Below, piece after piece: positions 29,949 through 44,900 of a DNA stretch of 64,000 nt. Numbering within the stretch: the first letter of the stretch is position 1; every line of letters begins with the position of its first letter. This DNA is from Pterobdella sp. o SKG-2022 (taxonomy: Eukaryota > Annelida > Clitellata > Hirudinida > Piscicolidae). The stretch covers positions 15,741,971-15,805,970 of the forward strand of contig OZ038321.1 of the NCBI GenBank assembly GCA_964035795.1, in the 5' to 3' direction. The notes under the pieces were generated by a model. The model searched no databases. It saw nothing but the letters and a program-made list of their open reading frames with translations, and was not told the origin of the DNA. Both the position numbers and the translations under genes were made by a program.

Positions 29949-32900
29949 ATGGCGAGGTCGGAAGACAAAGTTATTATAGAAATGAATAAGCCGGTTAAGG
30001 ACCATAGGGCCGAAGATAGCTGGAACCTTACATCGCGTTAGTTTAATTTAAAATTATCTTTTGTTTTTTTTTTTTATGATTCAAAGACAATGGACCATCT
30101 TTGATGAAATTTGTTTTAATAAAATACACCCTTATTTTTCATTAAAAGGTAATTTAAGAAAATAATAATTACGTATTGGTTCAGTTTCATTTTTAAATCA
30201 CTTAATCTATTCAAATTAATGAGTTTATAAATTCGTTATTTTCTTCATCTTTATGAAAATATTTAAACTACTTTTCAAAGCTGATCAAAAGCAGCAATGG
30301 CAGGAGCAGCAAGCAATGTATATCAATCTTCGATACCCTGATGACCATGGTAAGAAAAGAAAAAGAAGGAAGAGAATTAGACAAAAAGCTAATGAGGAAA
30401 GCAAGAGTAACAATGCAGAAAACAGACCAGGTGAGTTGAATAATAGAATTTTGAAAATTAGCAAAATTCACTTTTTTTGTATTTTTGAGGAAACTAATGA
30501 ACACAAGTTCAATAACTTTTTGTAATCAAAATTAGAAATGATTAAAAAATGAATTATTCAAAAATTTATTTTTAGGAAGAAAAGTATTTAATTAAAACTA
30601 TATAATTCACAGTCATCTTTTAATGATAGTTTGTTTACCCAGTTAGGAATGTTTTATTGCTTTAAAAAAATAGAAAAATTAAGTTTGTTTTAAATGTTAA
30701 AATTATTTAGTTGAGCAACATAAATATTAATCTACTATGAATATTTTTTAAATTGTATTTAATTTTAATCTATTATTTAATTAGTGATAAAGCTCATTAT
30801 GAATCATGAAACGTTAATTTTATAAAATTTAATAATATATTATCAAGACTATGGAAAAATCATCAAAATTAAAAGCTCACAATGCTTATACTATATTGAC
30901 TTAAAATATTGATTAAGACCTTGTAGTCCAAACACTGTAATAACTTCAACCAATCAGGAACACCACCATCTGTGAGGGTTGCAACAATTTTGGGTCGGGA
31001 TGAAGATGATGAAGAAGAAAAAACGCATGAGTTGTTCTGTGAGATGGATGAGTTGAGAATGGTTGGAGATGATGGTAAACAAGAGTGGAAAGAAACAGCC
31101 AGGTGCTTAATGAAGCTTCAAATTTCATTATATATTCTATGATGGATATATTTGGATAATAATAATAATAATTTCTGTTAGATAGTTTGTATAGGGTGAA
31201 AAAATAAACTGAATTTAATTATTCTTTAATAATATAGATACTGTTTGAGAAAATTATCTAGACTAAAGATCAAACTTGACTTTTCTATACTAGGTTTAAA
31301 TGTTTCCTCCAAAAAGTTACACAAGGCAGTGATCTGTTATGATTATGATTTGTATCACTGCCTTTATTTTTGAACAACTTTTATATATAATTTTTTTTTA
31401 ATCAACTATTATTTATTATCTATTGATATTTTTTAAGAGTTATCTTTCAAATTATAAACATAATTCGTTATTTTCTCTAAATCATTATTTTATATATATT
31501 TCCATAGTAGCATGAGTTTGTGATGAGCTCATAAATAGCCTTTTTCTGCTCTATGGTTTTGAGTAAAGATGAGTTTTTAAAAATTAGTGGCACATAATTA
31601 TAGGTACCAATTAGCTAATAATATATGTACTAAACACAAACACAAAGATCTTTTTAAAATGAAGCTTGATAACATAAGTTCATCTTAAGTTGGGCTATGC
31701 GAGAAAGGTATGAGCATGCTCATTAGGAACATTTTTTTTGCTCCAAAATTTTGCTGACAATACACCAAAATATAATGGCCTTCAGTCTCCTGCAGCTCTG
31801 AAATGAGCAGGGGTTGAAAAGAATGCTTGGATTTTACTTTTATTTCATTCCTTTTTTTTGTGTTTTTTATTTTTAGAATTTATAATATCCGTTCATTGAA
31901 TGGGAAAAGTGCAGAGTTTTTGAAAAGTTGTTGAAGAGGTAGGTATGTATTTTTCATAACAAAAAAATAAGGTGAAAGATAATGAGTTCAAAATTCAAGG
32001 GTAACTACCTATGAATAATTTGAAAACTATGGTGGTCTGTTAATAAAGATAAGATAGGTGGTGTAGAAACACTGGTATAAGAAGATTTATGTAGGAATGT
32101 CGTGGAAATAAATAGGGTATCTAAGGGTATTAACAATGTAAGTTGTTTGGGAAAAAAGTAGTGAGAATAGTTTGCTCTTATGCCTCACAATAGGGAAGAT
32201 TGATCTGTGAAAAAGAAAAGAATAAGTTAATACAATGCAATTACAAATAAGATTATAGTTAATGGCTATGGTGTGGGAAAAGAAAATGGAAATTAAATTT
32301 TAGTTAGCTTAAGAGACTTCAATGGATACATTAATAAAAAGGTTGATGAGTTTGAAAGTGCTCATGGAGGTTTTGGAAAAGGCAAGAGAAATGTGAGAGT
32401 GAAATGATAAATTTTGTGCTCAAAAGGATTTGTTTAACAGTTGGTTTAAAAAAGAAAGCTTACAGTTGATGGAGTTCAGGGTGGCAAAGAGGTAAACTGT
32501 GATGATATTGGGAGGCAGAGGAAGTTCTTAAAGGATGTAAGAACAATTGGGAGTGAGCTTCAGCATAAGTTTTTAAAGGTAGAAGATGAATAAAAAACGT
32601 TGATAAATTTGGACCAAAAAAGGGATATTGCACAAAAGTGTAAACTTTTTATTGATGATGTAAAAATAAAATTTTCTGAGAGAATGGATGTTTTATATCA
32701 TAAAAGCAAGTTACAGAATGCATAAATGAAATAAAAAAATCCTGCTTTGAAAGCTGCTGAAGAGGTGTGTGGAGTGAGTAGAGGTAGAGTAGGTTTTGTA
32801 AATGGAGTAAATCTGGCCACCCTCAGTATAGTGGAAATTAAACTGGATTTAAAATCTTTTTATCTATCTATCTATTGCATCCCTCCAAGTCTGCTCTCTT

Positions 32901-35900
32901 AATTTAAACATCAAAGTAAAAAAAACGAATATAAAAACTAAATATACCAAGTTTGAATTTAAATTCAGATAGGCAGTCTTATGCAGATGCACGTATCAAA
33001 TTCTTTTTCGATGAAAATTCCTCACAGTGTTACAACTGCTATTTGAAGCTATAGTTCTGAATTACCATCTTTTGAAATTTTTTATTTTTATAGGTCAATT
33101 AATAAAGAACATTTTTTAGTCAAGATTTCATGGTTTTTTATTCAGGATTTCAAACTTCAATTTCTACACTTGAAAATTTAGGATTTGTTTTTAACTTTCG
33201 AATAAACAAATCAATTAAATAATTCCAAATCTAAAGCAAATATAGAATATTTTAATTATTTTAATTAAATTCATAAAATTTGAATAATGATATAAGCTCT
33301 CGAACAATTTCACTCCTTTTGAAATATGTTTGCCACTGAGATCATTTAAGCCCATAATCTTATGTGTTTTTTTCGTGTATTTACACTAACTTTAGTGCAT
33401 TGAGAATGTTCAAAATACGCCTTATTATCATTTAAAACAGAGGCTGCTTTTCATTGTCTTATCTATATACCTTTCTTACGTAACTTGTTGCAGAAAATTA
33501 CATAAATTATCCCCTTAATTATATAGACACCGCTTGTATGTCTCGAGTTAAGTTTATATTTTTATAGAATTCATGTATCGAATTACACTAAAAGCATTTT
33601 CTTAATTAATTACACGAGCATTAAAAGACTGTACTATGTGCACTTGGTATCCTCATTTGCAGTTTCAGATGCACACCATTTCATGCCTTTTTTGCTCCAT
33701 TTATCATTTTATTCTATTCAATATTTTTTAAAGTATATTTTCATTAATTATTAAAGAATAATATTTTCAAATCTATAAATTTAATATTCTTTATGATATT
33801 ACTTTAATTTCACGTGTTTGCCGATTGGATGATCAAAGCATCAGTATATAATGATATATAGCCAACATGGCGAGAAACACTCATAAAAATCAAATATCTG
33901 AATGTTTGCAGATGGATAAAGTTTGAAGAGGATGTGGAGGAGGGGGGTGACAGATGGTCCAAGCCTCACGTAGCCACGTTGTCTCTGCACAGCCTTTTTG
34001 AGTTGAGGAAGGGATTGATGTCTGGAGTGGTGCTGCTCGATATGGATGCTGCCACTGTTCCCACTATTACAGGTTAATATGCTTTAGGTGTTAGATTGAA
34101 GCTATTTGAGTTATGGAGGTGGTAAAAAAATTGTTTTATACTAATGTTTTACCTCTTTCTATGATTAAAAGAGTAATGAATTTTATACAGTTTCTACTTT
34201 AATTTCTCATTAGTCAACACATTACGAAATTCATGTTTACCAGTACTTATCAGCTGAAAATGTAACTACTAAGATTTTGGTTTTTATCAATTATAAAGAG
34301 AATGACAGTTATATAATATAAAGGAGAAATGTCTAACTAGTCTTTGTTTCTTAAAAATTTATGAAAATTTTTTCAACAAATTTGAAGAAAAATCAATTTT
34401 CTGTAAAATTCGTTCTAGACTTATCAACGAAAATTTATTTACACCTGCAAAAAATTATTTTTACACATTAATTCCTTCATTAGTTTACATTTTACAATTT
34501 ATTTTCCAAAAATTGGTTTAAATCATTGCTGCATAAAAGACAATTATTTGAGGTTCTTCGAATATAACTCCCAAGTTTGCATAGTAAATATTACATTTCA
34601 AATTTATTACAAAATATATCATGATATTTATTCAAAATAAAAAAAATAATTTGACTTAATTTGACGGTTCATAAGCTCCAATAAACGTATAAACCTCCAA
34701 GAAATCCTCATGGACACTGCAATGGCTGCAAACATGTTGACTTTTGAGCAAAGGGACAAGTTATCGGAAGTGATGTTGATTCGCCATCGTCACCAGCATC
34801 AGAAGAGGGAGGGCATGGGACTTCCCGTCATTAGGTCTCTTGCCGACATCGGTAAAAAAATGTCGTCAAAGAACCTCGAGAAGAAAGGTACTTTTTATAA
34901 TAATTACTTTTAATAATGAAAAAAATTTCTTTCAAGTAGTTTCCATTTTGTTACGATTTTTTTTCAAGTATTGGTATTTTTTATGAATATAAAATTCAAA
35001 TTATTTATTTTGTTTAATGATTTTGTTGACGCCAATCGAAACGGTGTTTATCTAAAGAGCTTTTGGTAATCAAGGTCAATGTAATCTTTGTATCTTACTG
35101 ATTCGCATGTATAAAGTCCACTTTTCAGAAGCTTCAAACTAATGTTGCTTTGAAACCCTGTGTACTGTATAATTTTTATTTTTGTTTATCGACTATTTCA
35201 AGTTGTGAGCTTTTAGTTAAATTTATTTCCTTATTTAAAGGTTTTAATGAAATAATTATTTTTAATTCTGTTAATTCTTCGTTATATTATCTGGCTGTTT
35301 TTTAAAATATGAGCTAAATTCGGAACTACAATTTTTTTAATAGAAAAAGAAAATTTCTCTATCTTAATAAATTTTATATTCAATTACTAAAAACTGAAAC
35401 TTTAAAAATATTTTATAATTTAATGCTATTAAATTCTAATTTAAAACTATATTTGGCACGTATAACCTTTGAAAATAACGTTAGAAATAGAAAATATAGA
35501 TTATAAAAGTCCCTTACTATAATTTTTGTTTGCATGAATTTGAAACTTTTTGAATTCAAATAAGCTTATGTTGTTGAAAAAACTTTTAATGCAATCATCA
35601 TGACCACTGAGCAATTTGACACCCAAAGAGAGTCAAGCCACCATGAATAAAGAAAAAACTCTCGGCGATTCATTAGGTAAAAAAGCCAAGGAAATGTGAA
35701 TACTTACGATTTGTTTGGCCTTATGCTTTAAAAAGCATACATGTCACATAACTATAAAAACCTCAAAATGTTTTGATGTTTCAAAGTCATGCTATATCTG
35801 TTAGTGCTATTTAAATGCAGTGAATTTATGTAATGTTAACTAATAAGGAGGATTGTTATGATGCAATTGAAAGAATCCCTCGTTTAACATGCCTGGTCTG

Positions 35901-38900
35901 TAGATGTTTTTTGTATTTGAACAACTCATATTTAATGATATTTATTGAAATTTGAGTTGACTAATGTGTTGGATCGATGTTACAATTTCGTGTCTAAATT
36001 TTTGTAACATTTAAGGCTTGAATGAGTTTTTGAATTATATATAATTGAAAAAAACGTTCCATGCTTGTAAATCAATTTTACACCTGTCCTGATTGTTATG
36101 TTAAGTCTTAATAAACTTTTTTATGCTTGGTCACATAATCAGTTTCTGCTCGTCTCACATTGCTGTGCCTTTTGTTTTTGCGGTCAATATTAGTTTTAAA
36201 TAATCATTATGTTGGCATTTACTCGACAATAAGTATCAATCAACCACCAAGCTATTCATTTTTGCTTATAGAAAACATTTCATTGAATGAATAATTTGCT
36301 TAAAAACTTTTAATAACCATCATAATTACTCTTATAGTGGGACACCATCCATCTGTCATGCATGCTCCGACCAATCCCAACTTTCATTCATCACCCAAAA
36401 AGCTCGAGTCATCATCAGATCTGCTCTCTGAGGACAACTCTAATAATAACCACAAAGTATACTTTTTAATGGCTTTTTCGTTTGTTTAAAAATTCAGCAT
36501 GGGTGCTTTAATGACGAAATAGTGTTTTATTTTTGTAAAGGATGTATTGAGTCCTAAAAAGTAGTCGCATCGAGATTATCACTTGTAACTAAATATATTA
36601 ACAACCTGAAGGTTTATTCACTAAAATTTTCAAAGCTTTCTGTATGACTAACCCTACAAGTACTTGATAATGTAATTTACGAAAAGCTTTGTACGTTTTG
36701 GTCAATAAAATTTTGTCTTATTGGTAATACACCAAGTCAAATCCTTTATTTAAAAAATCAATTTTTGTCTTTTATTATTGGAAGTTAAATAATAATTTTA
36801 TTGATTTAAAATTTTATAATAATAAAATTCGTTAAAAGTAAATTCTGCCTGTTGTCTCATGATCCCATATTTTTTATATTTTATTAACATAATAAGTATT
36901 GGAAACGACGTTAAATTTTACGACGCTCCGTAATGTTTTCAAAAAACTTTAGTTTTGTTTCAACACAATTCTTTCTAAGCAATTTGAATAACATATATTT
37001 AATAGGAAGAGTCTTAAGTTGTCATTAATTTAATAATTGTTGAATCACATGAATGAGAATTCTAGCGTAGATGAATGATATGATAGCATGCTCTGAATAC
37101 TTTTATATAAAACATTTTCTTGGGTATGGCCAGATTTAAAGCATAATAATCGGGAAAAATTTTACGTTTAAATTTGAAAAGCTTAAAGCATGGTGCATGT
37201 AGCGATGATAACTCATTATGAAGTGTATGTCCTGTAATTGCCCCCCTCCCCAAACCTGCCTTCAGTTTACCTAACATCATGCGATAAATTCATTCCTGGC
37301 GTCTCGAATAAAAATAATTTTTATCTATATAATGGGATTTTCAATTAAATGTAATATATTTAATTTAAAGGTTTCAGAATATAATCTTTGAGGGTAAATT
37401 TCTTTGTAATTAATGAATGCCAAAATAAGCATGACGATTAGAGGGAAATGGAATCTGTATTTAACATATCGAATGCCAGTTAATGGTTTGTGAGTTTATC
37501 TACTGAAAGTCAAATTGGATATAAAAGAGTTTTTTTTTTCGTAATATACGTTTTAACCATGTCATTCAGTTTTATTGTGAGAACAGTGTCATGAGTTTTT
37601 TATTGCTCAAAAAAGATTATAAAAACTAATGAACATAATTGAAGTGATAAAACTCATTTACAACCCTAACATCCACTTAGCCTTGCGTTCACTTCAGTGA
37701 AGTTGTTATTTGTAACAAGGTTTCATAATTGATGTTGTTCTAATGAATGTTCGCTTGTGTGTCTTTTCAGTTTGGCGCAATAAGCTTTTAAGTCATTTGA
37801 TTGTTATTTTTCATGATCGTTGATTAAGTCGTCTTATGATTAATTCGGTTTTTTTAAATCTGAAGGTTAATTTGTATTTGTGATTTGTGGTCTATTTAAA
37901 TTTCATTTTCAAATTTGATTTAAGTTCGATGTTTTAAGTTGCCAGCAATAGAATATCTAAAAAATTCAGTTCAATACCCAATAATATAAGATTTCAAAAT
38001 ACTTTTAGTTTTAAATGTTATTAATTAATTCTCAAAATTTCATTTTCACTATTAAATACGTATAAATTATTTCCTTCAACAGTTCAATGAGCACTTCTTC
38101 AAAAAAATACCTCCAGGTTAACAAATTCATATACAATTTTATAATAATTACTTTTCAAATCTCTAATGAATATCTCCACAATACAATAATTTCCATGAGT
38201 TCCAACCACACTCGTCGAGCAGGGGCTGAGGCGGCAAACATTCTGGTGGGTGAGGTAGACTTTTTAACCACCTCCTTTGTGGCTTTCATACGCCTCCAAA
38301 AGGCGGCCATTCTCGGTGACATCACGGAAGTGGCAGTTCCCACGAGGTTGCATTAATTACGCTTTTAATGTCTGTATAACATGAAGCGCCACATTCCTTA
38401 CTTTTCTTCAGATATGTATCTTAGGTGTACTGGCTTCATTATATATCTATTCAAGTCCATATCATTGTTGGAGATAGTTAATGAGATTTTAGGAGTTGAG
38501 CAACGTCTAATTATGATGGGTGTTATATTTATGTTGACATAACATAAATCGTATATCCTCTTTCACTTTATTAAGGAACAATAAATAACACATTCATGAG
38601 CAATAATGTTAAGTTTACCATACGATTGAGTTGAGATATATTACTGATAATTTTTTATTGTTAGGGATGAAAATATTCCCATTGGAAGAAATTCAATTGG
38701 TATTCTATTTCATTTATGCCAACCTCACTAAACTTACTAAATATGAGTAAGCATAACGCTTAAATTCATACTTAATGAATTCATAAATTAAATGAAAAAA
38801 TCAAACCATATAATTAAGCAACCGGATGTTTTATCATCATTTTTGTAGAAGTAATTCATAAAGAAAAAGGTGCAGGAGAAAGATCAATGAATGAAATTTT

Positions 38901-41900
38901 TCTTGTTAACCTTCCAAGTAAATCCATGTCACATTTTTGGAAGGTTTTTTTCAGATTAAAAATTTTTTGACAAGATGATATTGAGAATCGATATTTCAGA
39001 CTGAAGTTTTCATGCAGAAATTACATGCTGGATCCATGTGGAATTTGCAGTATGAGTGACGGCTAACTCGCTAATGTGTTCCAAGTGCAAATGCTGCATC
39101 TTTGTTAAGTAGGCAAAATTTCAGAGTTCACAAAACTAGCTAAGGATTCCATCTCAAATACCACATGATATGAAAGCAGTGAATCTTTATATGTGATTAT
39201 AATAAAGTTGTTTTTACTTGGGATTGCGGACCAGATATAACTGTTTTAATGAGATTATATTGGACGATGTTCAAAGAATGTAACCATATTTATTATTTCC
39301 CCCTTAAAGCAGAAGAACTAGTTTGTGTCATCTGTATTAGACCAGCATTGTTGTATGGGAGTATGGTTTAGTTTTAAGAAAAATTAAATGGACATTTTTT
39401 TTTGATATTTTGCAACAAAAAAAAAATCAAATTAGAAAAATTTTTAATAAATTTATTGAGAATCAAAAGCTATAATTTTTGATAAGTTTAACCTTATCAT
39501 AAATCGTTAGCCAAATGGACATTTTAAAACGTACTATGAACTATGACGAGTGAAATCCGTGGGTTGAAGTTATCAGTATTAAATATTTGATATTAAAGCT
39601 TACTAGTCAAAAAAAAAGAATGAGGAATTCGTTTAAGTTGCTGAGATAAGATGGTATGCCCATGTAATGAGGAGTGAGAATGAAGCTGTATTGAAGACTT
39701 TAAATTTTGGAAAATGGTTCTTAAAAGAAGGATATGTCAAAGGTTTATGGGTGAGCAAAATGTATTGTATTAATAAATATTAATGAATAAATTGGTTTTA
39801 ACAAGAATGTCTTAAATAGAAGAAAATAAAGATGAAAAATTCTTAAGGTCACAAACATGTTTTGTTTTTATTGCAAATTCTTGCACCCTCGGTATAGCGT
39901 GATTGGACATATTTTTTAACTTAAATACATTATTAAAGCGTAATCAACTAGACAACCTAACGAAACCAATTCATTTTCAGGTTCATCTTTTACTTGTTGG
40001 GTCCTCAAGGTTACCAGAAAAAGTACCATGAAATAGGAAGGTCTATTGCCACTTTGATGTCCGACGAGGTGGGTTGTGAAATCGAATGAAGAATAAGCAT
40101 GATGTATATGCTTTTCATATCCGTATCTATATAGGCCACTATCTTCGCTCTCTCGCCTTTTATATTATTTATTAAATTTAATGTTTTGAAGAATTTTATA
40201 TAGTTGGCATATGACTATTTAAAGCTGATAGTTTGGACATTTCATTAATTTAATCATTTCGAAGACTTCATTATTTTATATTTTTTTTATACTTAGAAAC
40301 AAAAAAGAATATTTAGTATTATAGCTGACGACTCAGTTGTAATTAAGAAAAACAGGAATTCAATGCTGTAAAATATTTAAAAGTTTATTTTTGTAGAAAA
40401 AAAAATTTTCTTAATAGAGATTTATGCAAACATAAAATTTATAAAATGACTGAAAGTTAATGCAATTTTAACTAAACGGCGAAAAATGTATGATAATATT
40501 GTTTTCCCAATAATTCAAAACCTCAATCGTTATTATAATTTTCTTAAACTGGCCCATCAAATTTTTATATCGCAATATGCGATTTCAAAATGAATTTTTT
40601 TTTGTCAAATTATAAATAAAATTTTTTTATTACTGCTTTATTTACGCCGATTCTGCAGTTTATCTAATTTTTATTATGAAAATGACATCAAACTGATCAA
40701 CAGATCTTCCATGATGTGGCATACAAGGCCAACGACCGCAAAGATTTGTTGGCGGGGATAGATGAGTTTTTGGACTGTGTGACAGTGCTGCCACCTGGTG
40801 AGTGGGACCCTACCATCCGCATCGAGCCTCCCAAAAGCGTCCCTTCACAAGTCTGTCATCACTTTCTAATCGAAGGCTTATAATTAATGTGTTATGTAGC
40901 TGAATTAATAATTAATATTTAAAAATTAATTCTCTTTAGATATAATCTTACTAAAGATTGACTATAAGCAACTGTTAATAGGAGAACAGGAAGAAGCCAG
41001 TGATACAGGGGGAGCTGCCAAACGGCAACACGGTGGTTGACTGTGAGGTGGAGACCCATGGTGACTCCACTCTTGAACGCACAGGGAGGTCAGCGTTGAA
41101 ACATTATATCTTCATTATCATCGTTTTTCGTCCGCTTTAATAAAAACCATAATAAATCCAAAGTATTCTGATAAATGAAAACCTTAAATTGTGCTTTAGA
41201 AATTTCCACTTAAGCATGACAGAGATATTCATGATGACAGGTTGTTTGGAGGTTTGATAAACGACATCAAACGCAAGGCACCGTGGTACTTGAGTGACTT
41301 CAAAGACTGCTTACATCCTCAAACTATTGGCGCTTTCTTTTTTATGTACTTCGCCAGTCTAACTCCTATCATCACGTTTGGTGGACTTTTGGGATCCGCC
41401 ACTAATAATAACATGGTGTCTCTTTTTTTTCGTTTTTTAATGAATAAAAAATGTTAATTATAGGTATTCATCAAAAAATTAAACTGAAATTAATTTCTTT
41501 TCGATTCTTTTAACTTCAAAGGCGGCTATGGAGAGCTTGGTGAGTGGGGCAATATGTGGTGTCAGCTACCACCTCTTTGCAGGACAGCCCCTTACTATTC
41601 TCGGGTCCACAGGTCCTGTGCTGGTGCTAGAGACCATAATCTTTGGCTTCTGCAAGTCAGTCATTAACATGATGCCATTGTATATTACTGACTGAAACAA
41701 TGTTATTTTCGATAAAGGGATCACCAGTGGAACTATTTGGAGTTTCGTTTCTGGATAGGAGCTTGGATGTGTCTGTGTTTGCTGCTGATAGTAATGTTCG
41801 ATTTGAGTTCACTCGTTCGTTACATTACACGGTTCACAGAAGAAAGTTTTGCCATGTTGATTGCCATCATATTCATCTTTGAGGCATTTAGTAAGCAATT

Positions 41901-44900
41901 TTCAAGCATCAAAAATTATCCTGTAAATTTCCACCCTGAAATTCCTCCGGACTATAACTGCACCTGCCTACCACCACATCTTGTTTCCAATTATGATATG
42001 AATTTCACCACTACCCCCATCTTTGATCTAGGAACAGGTTTCTATATTACAGTCATTATTAAGTGAAAGCAAACAATATTTAGCAAAAAAGGTTCAATTT
42101 ATTATTGCTTATATATTCATTATTAAAATATTCAAAAATATTTAATGAATGACCAGGAACATTGCCAGGCAATGAAACATTCAGTTGGGATAATGTGACG
42201 TTGGACAAGTGTTCAGACTATGGTTAAAATTTTTCAATGTTATTTAAAGTTTTCTTATTCAAACAAATCTATGAGCTTTCTTAAGGAAGCTTGAGGATAC
42301 ACAAATCCTCATTGACCAATTCAGGAGGCAAGAAAGTGGGAACTGGATGCAAAACTCCTCACTATATCCCAGATGTTTTCTTCTTTTCAAATCATATCTT
42401 TTTTGGTACATTTTTTCTTTCCATGGCCCTAAAGTCATTTAGGAATTCAAATTTTCTACCTAATAAGGTTTTTGTCTTTTTTACTTCATATTTTATATTT
42501 TTGACATGCAACATTATTTAAATGAATGTGGCAAATTTCAGGTAAGGGTGTTGATAAGTGATTTTGCAGTCTTCATCTCTATCGTCCTGATGTCCAGTAT
42601 AGATTACATGGTTGGTCTCAAAACCAGCAAGCTTTCCGTTCCTGAATCTCTTAGTGTCAGTTTTTTCGCTTTTTTTTGTTTTTGATTCATTCAATATGTT
42701 GTGTTGCTCAACAATTTAAGGATTTTGTGCTCAAATGTAAAGCTAAATTCCATTGAAATTTTTTTAGCCCACTAGAAATGATAGGAACTGGATAATCAAT
42801 GGGTTTTCAAGTTCCAATCCTTGGTATGCGGCTTTTATGGCTATTCCTCCTGCCCTTTTTGCAACCATCCTCATTTTCATGGACCAACAAATCACGGCTG
42901 TTATCATCAATCGCAAGGAACATAAACTCAGGGTAGTGTTTATTGGGCTTATAAAATATTTTGAACTACCTGTGTGATAAATCATGACATATATCAGAAA
43001 AGATTTTGATTTTTTAATTTATCGCGAGTTCATTCCTGACATTGAAATCTACAGAAAGGTAGCGGTTATCATTTGGACTTGATGTTGGTCACCATACAAA
43101 TCGGCATATGCAGTTTCCTGGGCACTCCATGGTTTGTGGCAGCCACAGTGCTGTCTATCAACCACGTGAGGTCCCTCACGAGGGAGTCGGAAACCTCGGC
43201 ACCCGGTGAACGGCCTAAGTTTCTTGGGGTCAGGTGTGTCATCCTATTATCCAGCTTTTAGAATTTTTCAACTCATTTTGATCATTACGGAATTTATTTT
43301 TGAATTTTGGTTATTTGTTAATGTAAATAATAAAAAATGGTTTTCAAAATTTGTTAAGTTTGAGGTTTTACGTAAAACAATTTCACATTTTGATATGTAT
43401 TTCAGTCTATACTTCTAATATTTTTGTTTCTATTTAGGTTTGATAAGTTTTATGCATTTAATTAACGTCTACAAAGCAAACAACAAAAAATTAATTTTTG
43501 CATTATTTTTGACATGGAGTGCAGAGAGCAAAGAGTCACTGGTATATTGGTCTTCCTAATGGTCGGATTTTCTGTCTTTCTGGCTAGCATTCTCAAAGTA
43601 ACCATTCTAGTATTAGTATATTCATCTCACTATAATTGAGTTTGGTATTGATCTATTAAATCATCTTTATAATTATTATGGTCAAAATATTCATATAATT
43701 CAAATGGTAAACGTTAAACAACCCTCAACAGCTGTTGCCCATGGCGGTGTTGTATGGTGTGTTTCTCTACATGGGTATATCCTCTTTGCAAGGCATTCAG
43801 GTCATTTGGTTCATCATATTTTCTTATATGCTTTCAGTATATTTTATCAGTAATTGGGAAAATTTGTTTTTTTTTATAAGACTAGTCTTAGAACACATTG
43901 CATATGCTTGTTCAAAAACTACCTGTACTGGTGAAAAACCTGTTGAGCTAATAAAACCTCAATATGGGGCAACTAATGGTTGATCTAAAGAATACTATTT
44001 ACAAAAACCGTTTTATAAATAATATTTTAAAAGTTTATAAAATCCTTTGATCAAAATGGCACACCAGTTTGTCCAGAGGATGTTGGTGTTGCTGATGCCA
44101 GCCAAGTATCAGCCAGACTACATGTTCCTGAGACACGTGCCTATAAGGAGAGTGCATCTCTTCACCTTCATACAGTTTTTGTGTCTTGCAGGCTTGTGTA
44201 TCGTGAAAGAAATCAAGAAGATCTCCATAGTTTTTCCTCTTATGGTTAGCTGTCGCTTAATTTCGGCTTTCATTTAGTTCTCTTGAATCTAATAAATAAA
44301 TGCATTTTTTTTTGAGTATTTGCAACTTTTTCACCTTAAAAGCACACTTTATTTTCAATTTAAATCATGCAATAATACAAAAATTGAATTATTTGCTATT
44401 ATAGGTGTTGGCAATGTGTTTTATTCGCAAGAGTTTAGACTGGGTGTTCTCTCAGCACGAGTTGAAGTGGTTGGATGATATCATGCCTGATGCCAACAAG
44501 AGGGAAAAAGAAGATAAAAAGAAAGAATCACAGGACGATAATGAGGTTTGACAGGGGTTTAAATGCCTTTAGTTTTATACATGATTGGTTTTATATATTC
44601 TAATATTGAAATTTATATACTTTGGTGAAATTCTAAGAAGGGAAGACATTAGAACAGAAGTGTTCAAAATAGCAAAGCGTATGTGTGCAACTAATCGTGA
44701 TGTCATTGGAGAGAATTGTGTCAAAAATGACAAATGGGACTCAGCTGTTACAGACCATGCAAAGATACTTGCATTGCAAGAACACTAGGAACGTCCGTTG
44801 AATGAGGAGTTTGATTGGAATAAGGAGTCATCAGCAATAAACAATCCCACAATTGGACCGCGGCCCAAGATAGAAGTCGACACAGTGAGAAGAGTTTTGG

